A stretch of 64,000 bases of DNA from Aurantimonas endophytica. GTDB taxonomy: Bacteria > Pseudomonadota > Alphaproteobacteria > Rhizobiales > Rhizobiaceae. Every line of letters begins with the position of its first letter. Within the stretch, counting starts at the first letter, position 1. Of this stretch, positions 37,450 through 46,743 are shown one piece after another. Where the stretch lies: contig NZ_JACIEM010000003.1 of the NCBI RefSeq assembly GCF_014196845.1, forward strand, positions 620,001-684,000, in the 5' to 3' direction. The position numbers and the translations under genes are program-made. Under the pieces are notes generated by a model. That model made no database searches. It had not been told where the DNA came from and was given only the letters and a program-made list of their open reading frames with translations.

Positions 37450-39141
37450 ATGTACCGCTACGATGAATTCGACGAGCGTTTCGTGCGCGACCGGGTCGCC
37501 GAGTTCCGCAGCCAGGTGGAACGCCGGCTGGACGGGTCGCTCTCCGACGACGAGTTCAAGCCGCTGCGGCTGAAGAACGGCCTCTATCTGCAGCTGCACG
37601 CCTACATGCTGCGCATCGCTGTGCCCTACGGCACGCTGAGCGCGCGGCAGCTGCGCCAGCTGGCGGTCATCGCCGAGACCTACGACAAGGGCTACGGCCA
37701 CTTCACGACGCGCCAGAACCTGCAGTTCAACTGGCCGAAGCTGCGCGACGTGCCAGCCATTCTCGACCTGCTCGCCGATGTCGAGATGCATTGCATCCAG
37801 ACCTCCGGCAACTGCATCCGCAACGTCACGGCCGACCAGTTCGCCGGCGTCGCGGCTGACGAAGTCGAGGACCCGCGCCCGACCGCCGAGCTGATCCGCC
37901 AGTGGTCGAGCCTGCATCCGGAATTCGTCTGGCTGCCGCGCAAGTTCAAGATCGCCGTCACCGGCGCCGAGCACGACCGCGCGGCGATCATGGTCCACGA
38001 CATCGGCCTGAAGGTGAAGCGCCATCCTACGACCGGCGAGACCGGCTACGAGATCGTCGTCGGCGGCGGGCTCGGGCGCACGCCGATGATCGGCAAGGTC
38101 GTCCGCGACTTCCTGCCCAAGCACGAGCTGCTCGCCTATCTCGAGGCGGTCATGCGCGTCTACAATTCCGAAGGACGGCGCGACAACAAATACAAGGCGC
38201 GGGTGAAGATCCTCGTCCACGAGACCGGCGAGGACGAGTTCCGCCGTCGCGTCGAGGAGGAATACGCCAGGCTCGACGGGCCGACGATCAACGCCCCGCA
38301 GGAAGAGCTGGAGCGGATCGCCGCCTATTTCGCGCCGCCGGCCTATGACGACCTGCCTGACGCCTCGCCGGTTCTGGACGCGGCGCGCCGCGCCGATCCC
38401 GCCCTCGACCGTTTCGTCGAGCAGAACGGCTTTGCCCACAAGCAGCCGGGCTACATCGCCCTCACCGTCTCGCTGAAGGCCGTCGGCGCGGTGCCCGGCG
38501 ACATGAGCGCCGAGCAGATGCGGATCTTCGCCGACATCGCGGAGCGCTTCTCCTTCGGCGAGCTGCGGGTGACGCACGCCCAGAACCTCGTCCTGCCGCA
38601 TGTCCGCAAGGACGACTTGCCGGAAGTCTTCGCGGTGCTGCAGGCGGCGGGTCTGGCGACCGCCAACGCCGGCCTCGTCACCGACATCATCGCCTGCCCG
38701 GGCCTCGACTACTGCGCGCTGGCCACCGCCAAGTCGATCCCGATCGCCCAGGCGATCGCCACGACCTTCGCGGACGAGGCGCGGCAGAAGGACATCGGCC
38801 CGCTGCCGATCAAGATCTCAGGCTGCATCAATGCCTGCGGCCACCACCATGTCGGCGCCATCGGCATCCTTGGCCTCGAGAAGGCCGGCAAGGAGAACTA
38901 CCAGATCACCGTTGGCGGCGACGCCACCGAGCGCGCGGCGCTCGGCGAGCGGCTCGGCCCCGGCATCGACGCCGAGGACGTGCCCGGCGCGATCGAGACC
39001 ATCGTCGACATCTATCTCCGCCAGCGCACCGCCGGGGAGGAATTCAACGACACCGTCCGCCGCGCCGGGATCGAACCCTTCAAGGCCGGCTTCGCGGACT
39101 ATATCGCCGCCCGCCAGGCAGTCCGGGAGCCGGCCGAATGA
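37450..39141 (+). CDS. cysI: Assimilatory sulfite reductase, hemoprotein type
   Basis: A 563-residue siroheme- and [4Fe-4S]-containing reductase that makes sulfide from sulfite. Two nitrite/sulfite reductase repeats are present. Cluster/siroheme cysteines lie in ACPGLDYC (C-x5-C, about residues 416-422) and SGCINACGHHHVG (C-x3-C, about 458-462). The early segment YGHFTTRQNLQFNW is the siroheme-binding hallmark. No cysJ flavoprotein is nearby, which fits ferredoxin or another direct donor. It overlaps the DUF934 gene by 4 bp. Dissimilatory nitrite reduction is unlikely given the cysH-cysD-cysN neighbours. Confidence 0.95.
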   Translation: MYRYDEFDERFVRDRVAEFRSQVERRLDGSLSDDEFKPLRLKNGLYLQLHAYMLRIAVPYGTLSARQLRQLAVIAETYDKGYGHFTTRQNLQFNWPKLRDVPAILDLLADVEMHCIQTSGNCIRNVTADQFAGVAADEVEDPRPTAELIRQWSSLHPEFVWLPRKFKIAVTGAEHDRAAIMVHDIGLKVKRHPTTGETGYEIVVGGGLGRTPMIGKVVRDFLPKHELLAYLEAVMRVYNSEGRRDNKYKARVKILVHETGEDEFRRRVEEEYARLDGPTINAPQEELERIAAYFAPPAYDDLPDASPVLDAARRADPALDRFVEQNGFAHKQPGYIALTVSLKAVGAVPGDMSAEQMRIFADIAERFSFGELRVTHAQNLVLPHVRKDDLPEVFAVLQAAGLATANAGLVTDIIACPGLDYCALATAKSIPIAQAIATTFADEARQKDIGPLPIKISGCINACGHHHVGAIGILGLEKAGKENYQITVGGDATERAALGERLGPGIDAEDVPGAIETIVDIYLRQRTAGEEFNDTVRRAGIEPFKAGFADYIAARQAVREPAE

Positions 39142-39647
39142 CCCTGATCACCGCATCCGGCGAAAAGCCCGACGACTATGTGCGGATCGACACCGCCGAA
39201 GCCGCTGCGTCCGTGGAAGCGCCCGTTCTGATTCCCCTGGCGCTGGCTGGCACGGTCCTGGCGGCCGGCAGCAACCGCCGCTTCGGTCTGTCGGTGCCGA
39301 ACAGCGCCCCGGTGGACGAGATCGCGCCGTTCTTCGGGGCAGTGGACCTCATCGCCGTCGAGTTCCCGTCCTTTTCCGACGGGCGCGGCCTGTCGCTGGC
39401 CAAGCGGCTGCGGCGCGCAGGCTTTGCCGGGACCCTGCGCGCCTCCGGCCCGCTGATCGCCGACCAGTTCGCCGACGCGCTGGCCTGCGGCTTCGATGAG
39501 GTCGAACTGCCGCAGACCATGGCCAACCGCCAGCCGGTGCAGCAGTGGATGGAAGCCAAGGACGCCATCAGCGCCCGCTACCAGAGCGGCTACGAAACGG
39601 CCGAGGCCAGCATCCTCCAGCAGCGCCTCGCGGCCCGGAAAGGCTGA
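39138..39647 (+). CDS. DUF934 protein of the sulfur operon
   Basis: A 169-residue soluble protein of DUF934, found almost only beside sulfite/APS reductase genes in proteobacteria. It has a TIM-barrel-like pattern: VLAAGSNRRFGLSVPNSAPVDEIAPF, then VDLIAVEFPSFSDGRGLSLAKRLRRAG (about residues 70-97), the family's best block. Its reaction is unknown. It overlaps cysI (ATGA) and precedes cysH by 4 bp, so co-expression is clear. Sometimes labelled an oxidoreductase; nothing in the sequence supports that. Confidence 0.9.
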   Translation: MTLITASGEKPDDYVRIDTAEAAASVEAPVLIPLALAGTVLAAGSNRRFGLSVPNSAPVDEIAPFFGAVDLIAVEFPSFSDGRGLSLAKRLRRAGFAGTLRASGPLIADQFADALACGFDEVELPQTMANRQPVQQWMEAKDAISARYQSGYETAEASILQQRLAARKG

Positions 39648-39651
39648 TGCG

Positions 39652-40440
39652 ATGTCCGAACGATTGAGGGAGCTCGCGGCCGCGTTCAACGGCAGCTTCG
39701 CGGCGATGACGCCGCTCGAGCGCCTCGCGGCGATGGCCGAGCACGTCCCCGGCCCCGTCGTGTTCACCACCAGCCTCGGCATCGAGGACCAGATGATCAC
39801 CCATCTGATCTTCTCCAATAATCTGCCGATCGCGGTGAAGACGCTCGATACCGGCCGGCTGTTTCCCGAGACCTACGCGCTCTGGCGCGAGACCGAGGAG
39901 AAATACGGCCGCCGCATCCGCGCCATGTATCCGCGCGGCGAGGCGCTGGAGGAACTGGTCAACGACCAGGGCATCGACGGCTTCTATTACGCGCCGGAGT
40001 TCCGCAAGAACTGCTGCGGCGTCCGCAAGGTCGAGCCGCTCGGCCGGGCGCTCGCAGGGGCGTCCGGCTGGATCACCGGCCTGCGCCGCGACCAGTCGGC
40101 CAACCGCGCCGACATGGATTTCGTGGGCTTCGACGGCGCCCGCGGTCTGGTCAAGGCCAACCCGATCTTTGACTGGTCGCGCGACGCGATCGTCCGTTTC
40201 ACCGAGGCGAACGGCGTCCCGGTCAACAAGCTGCACGCGAAGAACTTCCTGTCGATCGGCTGCGCGCCCTGCACGCGGGCTCTGCGCCCCGGCGAGCCCG
40301 AGCGCGCCGGCCGCTGGTGGTGGGAAGAAGAGACCAGGCGCGAGTGCGGCCTGCATGTCGACGATGCCGGCAACCCGGTGCGCGCCGACAACCATCGCCC
40401 CGCCGAGGGCGATGCCGCTTTTGAAAGACTGCCGCAATGA
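39652..40440 (+). CDS. cysH: Adenylylsulfate (APS) reductase, thioredoxin-dependent
   Basis: A 262-residue PP-loop reductase that converts APS to sulfite and AMP. The P-loop region is [11 protein letters not shown] near residues 39-49 (an atypical SGG replacement typical of the family). Iron-sulfur cysteines are present as CC in [12 protein letters not shown] and C-x-x-C in [10 protein letters not shown], which marks the APS-using [4Fe-4S] class, not PAPS reductase. This explains why no cysC APS kinase is found in the operon. It overlaps cysD by 4 bp. Confidence 0.94.
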   Translation: MSERLRELAAAFNGSFAAMTPLERLAAMAEHVPGPVVFTTSLGIEDQMITHLIFSNNLPIAVKTLDTGRLFPETYALWRETEEKYGRRIRAMYPRGEALEELVNDQGIDGFYYAPEFRKNCCGVRKVEPLGRALAGASGWITGLRRDQSANRADMDFVGFDGARGLVKANPIFDWSRDAIVRFTEANGVPVNKLHAKNFLSIGCAPCTRALRPGEPERAGRWWWEEETRRECGLHVDDAGNPVRADNHRPAEGDAAFERLPQ

Positions 40441-41339
40441 AGCCCATGACCCATCTGCAGCGGCTCGAGGCCGAGTCGATCTTCATCCTCCGGGAGGTGG
40501 CGGCGACCGCCGACAATCCGGTGATGCTCTATTCGATCGGCAAGGATTCCGCCGTGATGCTGCATCTGGCGATGAAGGCCTTTGCCCCCGGCAAGCCGCC
40601 CTTCCCGCTGCTGCACGTCGACACGACGTGGAAGTTCCGCGAGATGATCACCTTCCGCGACCAGCGTGCCAGGGACCTCGGGCTCGACCTCATCGTCCAC
40701 ACCAACGAGGAGGGCGTTCGCGCCGGCATCAACCCGTTCGATTCCGGCAGCCGCGTCCATACCGACGTGATGAAGACCGCGGCGCTGAAGCAGGCGCTCG
40801 ACAAGTACCAGTTCGACGCCGCCTTCGGCGGGGCGCGGCGCGACGAGGAGAAGAGCCGCGCCAAGGAGCGCATCTTCTCGCTGCGCACGCCCGAGCATCG
40901 CTGGGACGCCAAGAATCAGCGGCCGGAACCCTGGCGCCTGTTCAACACCCGCAAGAAGAAGGGCGAGAGCTTCCGCGTCTTCCCGCTGTCCAACTGGACC
41001 GAGCAGGACGTGTGGGACTACATCGCCCTCGAGGATATCCCCGTCGTGCCGCTGTATTTCGCCGCGCCGCGCCCGATCGTGCGCCGCGACGGCGCGCTGA
41101 TCATGCGCGACGACGAGCGCATGAAGCTGAGGCCCGGCGAGACGGTCGAGACCATGATGGTCCGGTTCCGGACGCTCGGCTGCTATCCGCTGACCGGCGC
41201 CGTGCCGTCGCAGGCTGCGACGATGCCTGAAATCATCGCCGAAATGCGCGGCTCGCGCACCTCCGAGCGCCAGGGCCGGGTCATCGACCAGGATTCGGGC
41301 GCCTCGATGGAAGAGAAGAAGCAGGAAGGCTACTTCTGA
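40437..41339 (+). CDS. cysD: Sulfate adenylyltransferase subunit 2
   Basis: A 300-residue PP-loop subunit of ATP sulfurylase, making APS from sulfate and ATP with GTP-driven help from CysN. The PP-loop is SIGKDS (residues 33-38), followed by [20 protein letters not shown] and [19 protein letters not shown], the family signature. It overlaps cysH at its start and cysN at its end: the TGA of cysD and the ATG of cysN share one base at 41339. Start ATG 40437 or 40446 are both possible. Confidence 0.96.
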   Translation: MKPMTHLQRLEAESIFILREVAATADNPVMLYSIGKDSAVMLHLAMKAFAPGKPPFPLLHVDTTWKFREMITFRDQRARDLGLDLIVHTNEEGVRAGINPFDSGSRVHTDVMKTAALKQALDKYQFDAAFGGARRDEEKSRAKERIFSLRTPEHRWDAKNQRPEPWRLFNTRKKKGESFRVFPLSNWTEQDVWDYIALEDIPVVPLYFAAPRPIVRRDGALIMRDDERMKLRPGETVETMMVRFRTLGCYPLTGAVPSQAATMPEIIAEMRGSRTSERQGRVIDQDSGASMEEKKQEGYF

Positions 41340-43066
41340 TGAACAGCGTCCTGCCCAAGCCCCGTGACCTCCAGTCCCTGGAGACGGTCGATGCCTCGCT
41401 CGCCCCGATGGCCAACCCCGCCGTCGTCGTCGAGGACGAGCGCTTCGCCGGTCCCGCACCGGACGAGGACCTTACGGACGATCCCCTCGCCGGCCCGCTT
41501 GCCCCTGCCGCATCCCTGCTGCGCTTCATCACCTGCGGCTCGGTCGATGACGGCAAGTCGACGCTGATCGGCCGCCTGCTCTACGAGACCAATGCGGTCT
41601 TCGACGACCAGCTCGAGACGCTGAAGCGCGATTCGAAGAAGTTCGGCACCACCGGCGCCGATCTCGATTTCGCGCTGCTGGTCGACGGCCTGTCGGCCGA
41701 GCGCGAGCAGGGCATCACCATCGATGTCGCCTATCGCTATTTCTCGACCGGCAACCGCGCCTTCATCATCGCCGACACGCCCGGCCACGAGCAGTACACC
41801 CGCAACATGGCGACCGGCGCCAGCCAGGCCGAGCTCGCGGTGATCCTCGTCGACGCGCGCAAGGGCATCCTGCCGCAGACGCGGCGGCACTCCTTCATCA
41901 CCTCGCTGGTCGGCATCAAGAGCGTCGTCGTCGCCATCAACAAGATGGATCTCGTCGACTTCTCCGAGGATCGCTTCGAGGCGATCAAGCGCGACTACGA
42001 AGAGATCCTGCCGTCCTTCGGCTTCACCGACATCGCCTTCATCCCGGTCTCGGCGAAGAACGGCGACAACATCGCCGTGCCCTCGCCGAACATGGGCTGG
42101 TACCGCGGGCGAACGCTGCTCGCGCATCTGGAAGCCGTCGAGCCGCCGACCTTCGCGCCTTCCGATGCGGCCTTCCGGCTGCCCGTGCAGTGGGTCAACC
42201 GGCCGCATCTCGATTTCCGCGGCTTTGCCGGCACGGTCGTCGGCGGCGAGGTCAGGCCCGGCGACGCGGTGATGGTCATGCCGGGCGGACGGGCAAGCAG
42301 GGTCAGCCAAGTTTACGGGCCGGATGGCGTTGTCGAGGCGGCCGGGACCGGCGAGGCGGTGACGCTGACGCTCGCCGACGAGATCGACGTGTCGCGTGGC
42401 GACGTCATCGTCGCGGCTTCCGACACGGTCGCCGTCGCGCAGAAACTGCATGCCGAGATCCTGTGGATGGCGGAGCGGCCGCTGGTCGCCGGCGGTCGCT
42501 TCGTCGCCAAGCTCGGCGCGGCGACGACGCCCGCCATCGTGCGCGGCCTCGATGCGACGATCGACATCCACACCTTCGAGGCACGGCCCGCCAGCGCGCT
42601 GATCATGAACGAGATCGGCCGGGTCAGCATCGCCTTCGACCGGCCGCCGGTGGCGACCACCTATGAGGCGAACCGCGAGCTCGGATCCTTCATCCTGATC
42701 GACCCGCTGACCAACGAGACGGTGGCACTCGGCGTCGTCACCGCGCTCGAGGCGAGTGAAACCCGTCAGGCCGCGACCGCGGAGCCGCAGGGCGCAGTGG
42801 CGAAGCTGCAGACCCTGTGGCTCGGCCAGGCCGCCGTCGCCGACCCGGCGCACCGGCGCAGCGTCCTTCGCTACCGGGGCGTGGCGTCGCTGCTGGTCGG
42901 CTTCCTCGCCTTCCTGTTCGGCATCGGCCTGTTGCCGGCGCTCGGCCTGGCGATCCTCGACCTCGTGCTCCGACCCTTCGTGGCGGCGGCCTTCGGCGCC
43001 GACCAGGTCCCGCCCCAGCAGGACCGCCCCGATCCGACCACGGTCGGCGACGGCGCCGGTATTTGA
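41339..43066 (+). CDS. cysN: Sulfate adenylyltransferase subunit 1 with membrane-like C-terminal tail
   Basis: A 575-residue GTPase subunit of ATP sulfurylase. GTP motifs: G1 CGSVDDGKST (residues 66-75), DTPGHEQ, and NKMD. A 60-residue N-terminal extension precedes the G domain. From about residue 470 the protein runs into a tail that is not APS kinase: Ala/Gln-rich linker, then RRSVLRYRGVASLLVGF and a hydrophobic stretch to about 555 that could span the membrane. Its shape is like DUF2061, which I infer only by eye. CysC is not fused here. The tail suggests the sulfurylase could sit at the inner membrane. Confidence 0.93.
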   Translation: MNSVLPKPRDLQSLETVDASLAPMANPAVVVEDERFAGPAPDEDLTDDPLAGPLAPAASLLRFITCGSVDDGKSTLIGRLLYETNAVFDDQLETLKRDSKKFGTTGADLDFALLVDGLSAEREQGITIDVAYRYFSTGNRAFIIADTPGHEQYTRNMATGASQAELAVILVDARKGILPQTRRHSFITSLVGIKSVVVAINKMDLVDFSEDRFEAIKRDYEEILPSFGFTDIAFIPVSAKNGDNIAVPSPNMGWYRGRTLLAHLEAVEPPTFAPSDAAFRLPVQWVNRPHLDFRGFAGTVVGGEVRPGDAVMVMPGGRASRVSQVYGPDGVVEAAGTGEAVTLTLADEIDVSRGDVIVAASDTVAVAQKLHAEILWMAERPLVAGGRFVAKLGAATTPAIVRGLDATIDIHTFEARPASALIMNEIGRVSIAFDRPPVATTYEANRELGSFILIDPLTNETVALGVVTALEASETRQAATAEPQGAVAKLQTLWLGQAAVADPAHRRSVLRYRGVASLLVGFLAFLFGIGLLPALGLAILDLVLRPFVAAAFGADQVPPQQDRPDPTTVGDGAGI

Positions 43067-43418
43067 CCGGCAAGCCGTCCGGCAACGGCGATGCGGCCGT
43101 CGGCGCGCCGCGCGCCCGGCTGCGACACAGGCGCGGGGCCCGCGTCCGGCTTTCCGTCGCGGAGGGACTGCTGCTGACGGCCTCGCTGGGCGCATGCCTG
43201 GCGCTCACCGCCGGGCATCTGGGCTAAGGACGCGCGCCGAACGCCTCCACCCGCGCCGCACAAATGTGGCACGGCGACGTCGCCGACACCGGCGTGCAGC
43301 AAAGTTGCCGCGGAATGAGCATGACCCGACCGCATTCGAGCCTTGATGGAAGGCCAGCCTCCGTCCATTCGCGAGGCTGCCGGTCGGGTGGCCCCAGAAT
43401 GACATTCGGAGACTTACG
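43067..43418 (+). other. Spacer after cysN
   Basis: A 352-bp stretch. A 54-codon TTG-started frame (43063-43227, overlapping cysN by TTGA) would encode a basic N-terminus and one membrane segment, but support is weak. Nothing else convincing was seen before the next ATG at 43419. Confidence 0.4.
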
Positions 43419-43757
43419 ATGAAGACCACTGTTTTCGCCGCCGGCCTGCTGGCCTTGAGCACCGTCGCGGCAGCGGCCCAGAGCGCGCCGCCCGAGATGG
43501 GGGCGCCACAGCCGACACCGACCTGCGCCGAGGCCCTGCCCCAGATCCAGTCATTGATCGACCAGGCCGGTCAGGCCGGGCTGGACACCACCGATGCCAC
43601 CGCCCATGTCGCGGAGGCCGAGACGGCCCGCGGCGCCAATGACGAGAACGGCTGTATCCGCAGCCTCGTCCTCGCCCAGAACGACGTGCTGGCGAAGGCC
43701 CAGGCGGCGGCTCCCGAGGCAGGCGGGGCGCCTGCCGCACCGCCGACGGCCAACTAG
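43419..43757 (+). CDS. Small secreted protein of unknown function
   Basis: A 112-residue protein I do not recognise. It starts with a clear Sec signal peptide (MKTTVFAAGLLALSTVAAAAQ, cleavage likely after the AAAAQ/AAA region). The mature part has two cysteines, in TPTCAEALPQIQSLIDQA and NENGCIRSLVLAQ-like segments, so a disulfide is plausible. The C-terminus is Ala/Pro-rich and disordered. Two amphipathic helices around residues 37-80 are the likely folded core. No operon partners; it converges with the Trm112 gene. Confidence 0.75.
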   Translation: MKTTVFAAGLLALSTVAAAAQSAPPEMGAPQPTPTCAEALPQIQSLIDQAGQAGLDTTDATAHVAEAETARGANDENGCIRSLVLAQNDVLAKAQAAAPEAGGAPAAPPTAN

Positions 43758-43783
43758 GCCGCTCGTCGGAATAATGCGGAAAA

Positions 43784-43807
43784 AGGCCGGGCGTCAGCGT
43801 CCGGCCT
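43784..43807 (-). terminator. Terminator of the Trm112 gene
   Basis: Stem AGGCCGG (43784-43790) with CCGGCCT (43801-43807) and a 10-nt loop, followed on the minus strand by a T-run, 36 bp past the stop of the minus-strand gene. It could also end the secreted-protein gene on the other strand. Confidence 0.6.
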
Positions 43808-43842
43808 CTTCCCGCTCAGGGCCTGAGGATTGCGTATCCGGT

Positions 43843-44049
43843 TCAGCCGAGTTCGCGGGCCTCGGAGACCAGCATGATCGGAATGCCGTGGCGGATAGGA
43901 AACGCCAGTTTCGCGGCCTTCGAGACGAGCTCGTTCGCCTCGCGGTCATAGATTAGCGGGGTCTTGGTCAGCGGGCAGACGAGAAGCTCCAGCAGCTTCG
44001 GGTCGGGCCGCAGCAGCGTCTCCGGACGCTCCGGCGTCTGCTCGCTCAT
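43843..44049 (-). CDS. Trm112 family protein
   Basis: A 68-residue Trm112/YcaR-like protein. The core [42 protein letters not shown] is the family fold, with a lone Cys in place of a full zinc site, which is usual in bacteria. In eukaryotes Trm112 activates several methyltransferases; bacterial partners are mostly unknown. It lies 58 bp downstream of the Lon-domain gene on the same strand. Confidence 0.93.
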   Translation of the reverse strand: MSEQTPERPETLLRPDPKLLELLVCPLTKTPLIYDREANELVSKAAKLAFPIRHGIPIMLVSEARELG

Positions 44050-44107
44050 AGCCGGGCGATCCGCAAGGCCGCGAAGGCGGAGAGAAGGTTCGTCATCGCC
44101 AATCCGC

Positions 44108-44791
44108 TCACTGCAATGTGTGCGACGTGCCGTCGCCCTCCTCGCCGTCGCGCGCCAGCGAGATCTCGGTGATGGCGATCAGCGTGTCCGCGCGGGTCTT
44201 CAGGTCCGGTGCCTCGAGCAACGCCTGCTTTTCCGCGGCGCCATAAGGCGACATCATGCACAGCGCATTGACCAGCGTCTCGTTGGAGGCGCGGGTGACG
44301 CTCTCCCAGTCCGCTTCCAGCTGGTTGGCGTCGAGATATTGCCGGAATGCCTTGAGCAACGCATCGCGATTGACCTCCTCGGCGCCTTCCCCGAGGTTGA
44401 GGTCGCCCACGAAGGCGGCGATCCGGCACATCCGATAGGGCGTGCGCGAGGCCAGTTCCTCGACCACCCGAAAGCGCGCGATGCCGTGCAGGTTGACGAT
44501 GCAGCGCCCGTCGCCGGTCTCGCTCAGCGAGGTGATACGGCCAAGGCAGCCGACCTGGCATAGCGCCGGCTCACCGTCCTCGCGCTTGGCGCCGTCGAGG
44601 CTCGGCTGGATCATCGCGATGATCCGCCGTCCGGCCATGGCGTCGTCCAGCATCTGCAGATAGCGCGGCTCGAAGATGTTCAGCGGCAGCTGCCCGCCGG
44701 GCAGGAGCAGCGCGCCCCCGAGCGGGAAGACCGGCACCACGTCGGGCAGGTCTGATTCGTCTGTGTAATTGTAGTTGCCGGCCTGGACCAA
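44108..44791 (-). CDS. Lon N-terminal (LON substrate-binding) domain protein
   Basis: A 227-residue stand-alone LON-domain protein. It begins after a Asp-rich leader with [36 protein letters not shown], the family opening, followed by [27 protein letters not shown] (about residues 75-102). There is no ATPase or protease domain, so it is not Lon itself. Such proteins are probably peptide-binding adaptors, but bacterial examples are uncharacterised. It is upstream of the Trm112 gene and downstream of the thioredoxin-TPR gene on the same strand. Confidence 0.92.
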   Translation of the reverse strand: MVQAGNYNYTDESDLPDVVPVFPLGGALLLPGGQLPLNIFEPRYLQMLDDAMAGRRIIAMIQPSLDGAKREDGEPALCQVGCLGRITSLSETGDGRCIVNLHGIARFRVVEELASRTPYRMCRIAAFVGDLNLGEGAEEVNRDALLKAFRQYLDANQLEADWESVTRASNETLVNALCMMSPYGAAEKQALLEAPDLKTRADTLIAITEISLARDGEEGDGTSHTLQ

Positions 44792-44906
44792 AGGCGTTCT
44801 CCGTTACCGATCCGGCATGTGGAGCCTTGGCGTTCGATCTCAAGGGGATGCGGCGACAGGGCGCTGCCTCGCCGCCCCTGAGGGAGCGACGAGGCCCAAG
44901 CTCGGA

Positions 44907-45911
44907 TCAGGAGAAGAGCAGCGTCGAGAGCTTGCGGCGGGCTTCCTTGGTGGCCGGGTCGGCCGGGCCCCAGGCCTCGAAGAATTCCAAGAGCTTGCGC
45001 CGCGCGCCATCGTCCATGAACGTCCGGTCGCGCCGGATGATCTCGAGAAGGTGACCGGCGGCCGTCGGGCGGTCGCCCTGCGCCTGGGCAATGAGCGCCA
45101 GGTCGAAGCGCGCCTGGTGGTCGTCGGCTTCGCCCTCGATCCGTGCCTGCAGCTGCACCGGGTCGCCGAGCTCGGCGATCTCCTCGGCGAGCTTCAGCTT
45201 GGTGCGCACGGCGGCGAGCGCCGGATCGTCGGGCGCGTCGGCCGGAACCTGCTCGACGATCGCCCGCGCTTGGGCATGCTCGCCCATCGCCAGGTAGCAT
45301 TCCGCCAGGCCCGCCGTGGCGCCGGCATGGCCCGGCTCGTGCTGCAGGATCACTGCGAAGAGCTGCGCGGCATTCGCCGCGTCGCCGGCCGCCAGAAGCT
45401 CGTTCGCCTGGGCCAGCGCCTCGGCCAGCGGGTCGCCGCCGGCGCCCTTGGTGAGGCGTTCGATAAACGCCTTGACCTCGCTCTCCGGCAGCGCGCCCAT
45501 GAAGCCGTCCACCGGCTGGCCGCCGACGAAGGCGAACACCGCCGGGATGGACTGGACGCCGAGCTGGCCGGCGATCGCCGGATGCTCGTCGATGTTCATC
45601 TTGACCAGCTTGACCCGGCCGCCGGCCGCCTGGACGGCGCGCTCGAGGATCGGGGTCAGCTGCTTGCAGGGGCCGCACCAGGGCGCCCAGAAATCCACCA
45701 GCACCGGCTGGTTGCGCGATTCCTGGATCACGTCGGCGGCAAATTTCGCCGTGGTCGTGTCCTTCACCAGATCGCCGGGCGGGGCGGCTTGCGGCGCCGC
45801 GCCGAAGCCCTGCAGACCGGCGGACGGGGCCGCCGCCGCCGGTGCGGCCGGCCGGCTGGTCTGCGCGCCGTAGCCGCCGCCGAAGGAATTGCCGTAGGGA
45901 TTGTCGCTCAT
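44907..45911 (-). CDS. Thioredoxin-TPR protein, CnoX/YbbN-like
   Basis: A 334-residue protein: disordered Gly/Ala/Pro-rich N-terminus (1-45), thioredoxin domain (about 50-155) with an active site WCGPC (C79, C82), and TPR-like helices to the end. E. coli CnoX/YbbN has lost the CxxC, whereas here both cysteines remain, so it may combine holdase chaperone and redox activity. It likely guards proteins under oxidative stress together with GroEL (known for the family). It overlaps the ProX-like gene by 4 bp (ATGA). Confidence 0.92.
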   Translation of the reverse strand: MSDNPYGNSFGGGYGAQTSRPAAPAAAAPSAGLQGFGAAPQAAPPGDLVKDTTTAKFAADVIQESRNQPVLVDFWAPWCGPCKQLTPILERAVQAAGGRVKLVKMNIDEHPAIAGQLGVQSIPAVFAFVGGQPVDGFMGALPESEVKAFIERLTKGAGGDPLAEALAQANELLAAGDAANAAQLFAVILQHEPGHAGATAGLAECYLAMGEHAQARAIVEQVPADAPDDPALAAVRTKLKLAEEIAELGDPVQLQARIEGEADDHQARFDLALIAQAQGDRPTAAGHLLEIIRRDRTFMDDGARRKLLEFFEAWGPADPATKEARRKLSTLLFS

Positions 45912-46435
45912 TCTCGCCGTTCCTCGCCGTCATCGACCCCGCCGTCCAGCCCGATGATGAGCGGCTCGTGCGCGGTGGCCCGGAAAAACGCCATCAGGTC
46001 GCTGGTGGCAATGGTTGTCGTCGCCGCGTTGGTCAGCGGATGGCAGTTCACCATATCGTGCGCAAGCAGGCCTTCATCAAGCACGAGCTGCACCGCGCCC
46101 TCCGTGTCGTTGACGACCCCGAAGGCCGTCACCGAGCCCGGCGTGACCCCCAGCAGCGCCTGCATCTCGCCCGCCCCGGCAAAGGACAGGCGCCCGCTGG
46201 CGCCGATCCGGCGGTGCAGGGACTTCAGGTCCACCGCCCGGTCCTCCTCCGCCACGACCAGGAACAGCCGGCCCTTCTTGTCCTTGAGGAACAGGTTCTT
46301 GGTGTGCCCGCCGGGAATCGATCCCCTCAGGCTCTGGCTTTCCTCGACCGTGAACAGCGGCGGGTGCGCGGTCGTCCGGCTGGCGATGCCGAGCCCCTCG
46401 AGATAGGCGATCATCCGTTCCTGCGTGTCGATCAT
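45908..46435 (-). CDS. Prolyl-tRNA editing domain protein (ProX/PrdX-like)
   Basis: A 175-residue YbaK/ProX-type editing protein that hydrolyses mischarged aminoacyl-tRNAs, probably Ala-tRNAPro, in trans to ProRS. It contains YLEGLGIASRTTAHPPLFTVEESQSLRGSIPGGHTKNLFLKDKKG (about residues 9-53), where the conserved K-N-L-F-L substrate-pocket segment is seen, and GSVTAFGVVND. ATG at 46435 (MIDTQERMIAYLE) is the family start; the frame is open to 46684 without similarity. It overlaps the thioredoxin gene (ATGA). Confidence 0.9.
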   Translation of the reverse strand: MIDTQERMIAYLEGLGIASRTTAHPPLFTVEESQSLRGSIPGGHTKNLFLKDKKGRLFLVVAEEDRAVDLKSLHRRIGASGRLSFAGAGEMQALLGVTPGSVTAFGVVNDTEGAVQLVLDEGLLAHDMVNCHPLTNAATTTIATSDLMAFFRATAHEPLIIGLDGGVDDGEERRE

Positions 46436-46743
46436 GGGCTCGCTCGCTCCCGGCGCTATGGCCAAGCCTCTAGCGAAACGCGACGCCGATGCGAAGAGGC
46501 GTTTCTTGATGTCGGTCTCCTTGGGAACCGGCCGATCGCTGGCGACGGCCATGTCGACGCGAACGCGTGACTCACACCGCCGACTACCTCCGGGCGCCAC
46601 CCTGACCACCGAAGCCGCCTTACCGGCCGACCCTGCGCCGGGACTCGCGGAGATCTGACCGTCGGCGTCATTTGCCTGTTGCAATCACCCCGGCTTTCGG
46701 CCATACAGCGCCCGTCGCAGCGCCTCGGTGCTGCGCGGAGCGG
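46436..46743. other. Gap before tRNA-Gly
   Basis: A 308-bp spacer between the minus-strand ProX-like gene and the tRNA. It must hold promoters for both. I saw no hairpin, repeat or second gene worth naming; open frames in it lack recognisable content. Confidence 0.4.
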
